Shown here: positions 31,261 through 34,493 of the stretch, piece by piece | Layout: each line of letters begins with the position of its first letter | Numbering within the stretch: position 1 is the stretch's first letter | Assembly (NCBI GenBank): GCA_003427395.1 | Contig: BFEA01000050.1 | Location: 665,122-699,614, forward strand | Length of the DNA: 34,493 bases | Reading direction: 5' to 3' | Source: Chara braunii | Taxonomy: Eukaryota; Streptophyta; Charophyceae; Charales; Characeae | Made by a program: the position numbers and the translations under genes | The notes under the pieces: generated by a model | Databases searched by the model: none | Seen by the model: only the letters and a program-made list of their open reading frames with translations | What the model was told of the DNA's origin: nothing

Positions 31261-31679
31261 CAGCCCCTCGGTTGTTGTCCTCTTCTCCCTCCCTGCCTAC
31301 GGTTTACCGGGCAGCTCTGTTTGACGATACATATATAATCCATAAAAGGATGGAGGCCAAAAGGCAACATACCTAACGTGGAAGGCTCCACCAGCAAGAA
31401 AGCATGAACCACACCCTCCATTGGTCTGAAAAAACTTGGAGAGCGCTCTGAGTGTGTGTGTGTGTGATGAGTTAGCATAGCACGGCGTGCAAAGAAACCG
31501 CAGAGCAATCTGCAGTATGAGTGTTCCGGTGATTAGTTGTTCATTCATACAGTCCATAGCAGAACCGACTATGTTGGTTCACATACTCTGCGGTGCTACA
31601 GCTCCAGCCATAACCACACTCCGTTACTCCTTATCCCATTGACTATGTAGGAGATATTGCTATTGGCCATCAACATAGG
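31261..31679. other. Sequence after the hammerhead-like motif
   Basis: No gene is supported. It may include the 3' end of the Penelope-like copy. A short (TG)n tract lies at about 31449-31465. Confidence 0.4.
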
Positions 31680-33049
31680 CTGGTAGGACATTCGAAAAGG
31701 CAAGAAACAGCAGAATAGGAGCAGCCAGGCACAGAGCAGCAAGGTAAACACACAGAGGCAACACAGAGGCTGGTGGCCACGGCGGAGGCGGGAGGGCAGA
31801 CAACACACACACACAAGGCAAGAAAAGGACAAAAACCCAGTAGGGACACAAGGCGGCAAAGGAAACAACCAGGCAGAGTAGTAAGGCGAAAGCAGGGAGG
31901 CAACACGTAAGCTGGAGGGATGGGGAGGCGGGAGAGCAGACAGCACACAAGGCAACAAAAGAAAAGACAGACAAACAATGGTGAAGGAAAGGGGATGTGG
32001 CAACAAGGCATAGGAAGACAGGCAGTGACATAGGATAAAGGGTAGAGGCAGGTGGGCACACAAACAGCATGAGGCCGTGAACCAAAAAAAGGTGGTGGCA
32101 ACACAAAGCAACTAAGGGAAAGGCATGAGGCTACAAGGCATAGGACAACACCCAGCAGTGAAGGGCAAAGGCTGGAGGGCACAAAGCAGGTGGGAGGGCA
32201 GACTATACAAGCACACAAGTCAGGCAAACCAGAAATATATGAGTCCCAAAAATATCTAAAGACTGAAAGAAATACAACTTGATGATGAAAGATTGTTTCG
32301 TCAGAGTTGCACCAGGAGGCTGAACCCTCAACAATCTGCGGAATCCCCTTATTGATGGTTTGCGTCATGAACCCTCGTTGAAGGCAGATTGTCCACAAGA
32401 AGAACATAGCAGCAGGCAACAACTCAGTGAAGCACCAGACAACGCTGCCGGAGTAACCGAACTGCATAACGCCAAAAACAACTGCATGGACTACAGGGCA
32501 AGCGGACACACAGAACGGCAACAGTGCAGTGAAGCAAAAGGCAACACCAACAAGGCAGCCACACTACACGACACACAAGCAAAGGACACGGAAGGCAAGG
32601 CATGCAGATGGGCGGCAAGTCAGCAGAACAGCGAAGCACAAGGGAACACAAGCAATTCGGCCACACCACACCGTGGACTGATCAGCTGCAAAAAACGACA
32701 TGAGAAGCAAGGAGGATGGGCACCACGGCAGCGGCGGAGCGCAGACAAGACAGTCTACACATCCAACACAGAGCAAAGCAGCACATCGCCTACTTACATC
32801 ACAAATAAACCCTGCGGACTGCTGGTTCCCACCACCTGCTGAGCCAGGGAGTCCCTCCAACGGACGACTGTCATCACCCATAGACCAAATGCACCACACA
32901 GACATCATGAGCAAAGCCGCTCCCCTAAGAGTCCTGCAGGCATTCCGAACAACAGGCCACCTACTATTTAGCACTTCGTAAATGTGCTCACTCAAGCACA
33001 CACAAAGTACTTGGGAAAAATAAAGGAAGAAGAAATACACACATGCATA

Positions 33050-33117
<68 letters not shown>
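31680..33117. repeat. Minisatellite-like unit A, ending in (TG)n
   Basis: This is the first of two diverged ~1.4-kb units. It is built from CA/GGCAACAC-rich minirepeats. Anchors shared with unit B include a 21-nt identical block at 32318-32338, GTTGAAGGCAGA at about 32377, and GCCAGGGAGTC at about 32841. The unit ends in a 65-bp (TG)n tract (33053-33117). The long Cys/Leu-rich frames on its minus strand arise from this composition and are not credible genes. Confidence 0.75.
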
Positions 33118-33118
<1 letters not shown>

Positions 33119-33299
33119 TAAGATAAAAATAAAGAACCAACCTGTCAAGCTTAACATCATCAGACGCTTTCCCAAAACAACGCATCGCAACATTCGCCAG
33201 TGTGACGGTGGAACACAAGGCCTGCATTCAAAGAATGCTTTTGTATGAACGAGGAACGAACCAAGTCCTCATGGCAAGAGCTCGGCCGGATAGTTGAGA

Positions 33300-34441
33300 G
33301 AGTGAGGCTGAATCAAGACAAAAGACAAACGAAAAACAGTAAGTCTGAGTAAGGCAAAGGGTAGGAGGCAGCAGCAACAAGGGACAAAGGCTGGAGAGCA
33401 TGGGGGAGGCGGGTGGCAGGCAAACAACACTAGGCAGCACAGGAAAAGACAACACACCAAGCAACAGCATTGGGCGATCAAGCAGAAGCAAAGAACGCAG
33501 GCTGGAGGGCACGGGGGAGGCAGGTGGGCAGACAAAACAGCACTTGGAAGCAAAAAACAAGGCATCAAGCCAAGAAGCAGCAAGACAAACAAAGGCTGAA
33601 CCCTCAACAATCTGTGAAATCTTCATATTGATATTTCCACCGGTTCTCGTATTGACCCTTTGACCCATGTTGAAGGCAGACTGTCCCCAAACGGAACACA
33701 GAACTGGGCAGCAAGCCAGCAAAGCACCAGGCGATGCTGCAGAGGCAACACTACTGCTCAATGCCAACCACCAATGCAAGGAACGACATGACAAGTAGGC
33801 GCACAGCGCGGCAACCACGCAGTGAAGCACAAGGCAACACCAACAAGGCATCCACACTGCAAGGAACAACAGGGCGAGTGGACGAGCAGCACAGCAACCA
33901 TGCAGTGAGGCACACGGCAACACCAACAAGGCAACCGAATTGCAAGGTACGCAAGCAAGGGACACGGAAGGCACGACCAGCGGATGGGCGGCAAGGCAGC
34001 GGAGCAGCAAAGCGCAAGGCAACACCAACCACATAGCCACACCACATAGCAAACACAGCAGCTTGCGAAGAACGACCTGCGAAGCAAGCGGGACGGGCAG
34101 CAAGGCAGTGGTGGAGCGCAGACGATGCGGTCTACACATCCAACATGGAGCAAAGCGGCACATCACCTACTCACATCACAGGTGAATCCCGAAGACTGTT
34201 GGTTCCCACCACCCACAGAGCCAGGGAGTCACTCCAACCAACGTCTGTCATCACCCGCAGGGCAGACAGCCATCCCGAACTGAGCCCCCCCCCTAATCAT
34301 GCTGCAGGCACTCCAAATGAGGAATGAACGACCGTTTGGCACTACTTCAATGTGCTCAGTTGGGTAGACAAAAAAAAAATCTTAGAAAAAAAACGAAAAG
34401 AAAAACACAAAGGAAGGGGAAGACAAACATACCAAAAACTG

Positions 34442-34493
<52 letters not shown>
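33300..34493. repeat. Minisatellite-like unit B, ending in (TG)n at the window end
   Basis: The second unit carries the same anchors in the same order: the 21-nt block at 33594-33614, GTTGAAGGCAGA at about 33669, and GCCAGGGAGTC at about 34220. It too ends in (TG)n (34446-34493), where the window stops. AAGGCAACACCAACAAGGCA minirepeats recur at about 33834, 33917 and, in shorter form, 34016. The offset to unit A grows from about 1275 to 1393 bp, so the units differ by indels. Confidence 0.75.

Noticed and set aside
31670-34166. Long Cys/Leu/Val-rich minus-strand frames (283 and 312 codons)
   Set aside because: They lie in diverged minisatellite units with low-complexity composition, and overlapping frames are open in parallel.

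Overview
The window looks like transposon-rich nuclear DNA of a eukaryote. A streptophyte green alga such as Chara is the best fit. The clues are a large Ty3/gypsy-type LTR retrotransposon with a tRNA-Asp type primer-binding site, Penelope-like elements with the permuted GIY-YIG-first layout known from the green lineage, long microsatellites, and no compact gene clusters. The species is an inference. No host gene, tRNA or rRNA was recognised with confidence.

Layout. (1) 1-20105: what appears to be one very large, decayed LTR retrotransposon. It begins inside its 5' LTR (1-218). Then come the primer-binding site (221-238), gag with a CCHC knuckle (542-2386), protease (2387-3545), RT-RNase H (3822-5561), integrase with a DD35E triad and GPY/F-like end (5562-7092), and an extra 3' reading frame with its own CCHC knuckle (7258-10063). 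About 9 kb of non-coding DNA follows, and then a second copy of the LTR end (19888-20105). The two LTR ends differ at 10 of 219 aligned bases. Every coding part is broken, and two catalytic motifs carry changes expected to inactivate them (DTG to DTR in protease, YxDD to YIND in RT).

(2) Inside the 9-kb non-coding part are three unrelated families of repeated hairpins whose arms change together: a 48-bp array at 10.7 kb, eight hairpins with an invariant 12-nt loop length at 16.4-17.1 kb, and a ~122-bp nested-hairpin tandem array at 17.4-18.2 kb. These are the most interesting structures here.

(3) 20106-22730 (minus) is a Penelope-like element with GIY-YIG ahead of RT, interrupted exactly at the LTR end. 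A second copy (plus strand, 30414-31150) carries the missing RT half. It runs through a (TA)n tract into a hammerhead-ribozyme-like motif at 31223-31260. This second copy shows the uninterrupted sequence and fixes the LTR insertion point to the base.

(4) 22.7-30.4 kb is mostly anonymous, with one unrecognised minus-strand reading frame (24033-24698) and a weaker one with a TATA box (28534-29025). (5) 31.7-34.5 kb is a diverged tandem pair of ~1.4-kb minisatellite-like units, each ending in (TG)n; the window stops inside the second (TG)n.

Assembly artefacts. A Nextera mate-pair junction adapter lies between two identical 94-bp copies (12932-13154). An identical 95-bp duplication flanks a single N at 18917. 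Two more single Ns lie at 21579 and 21603.
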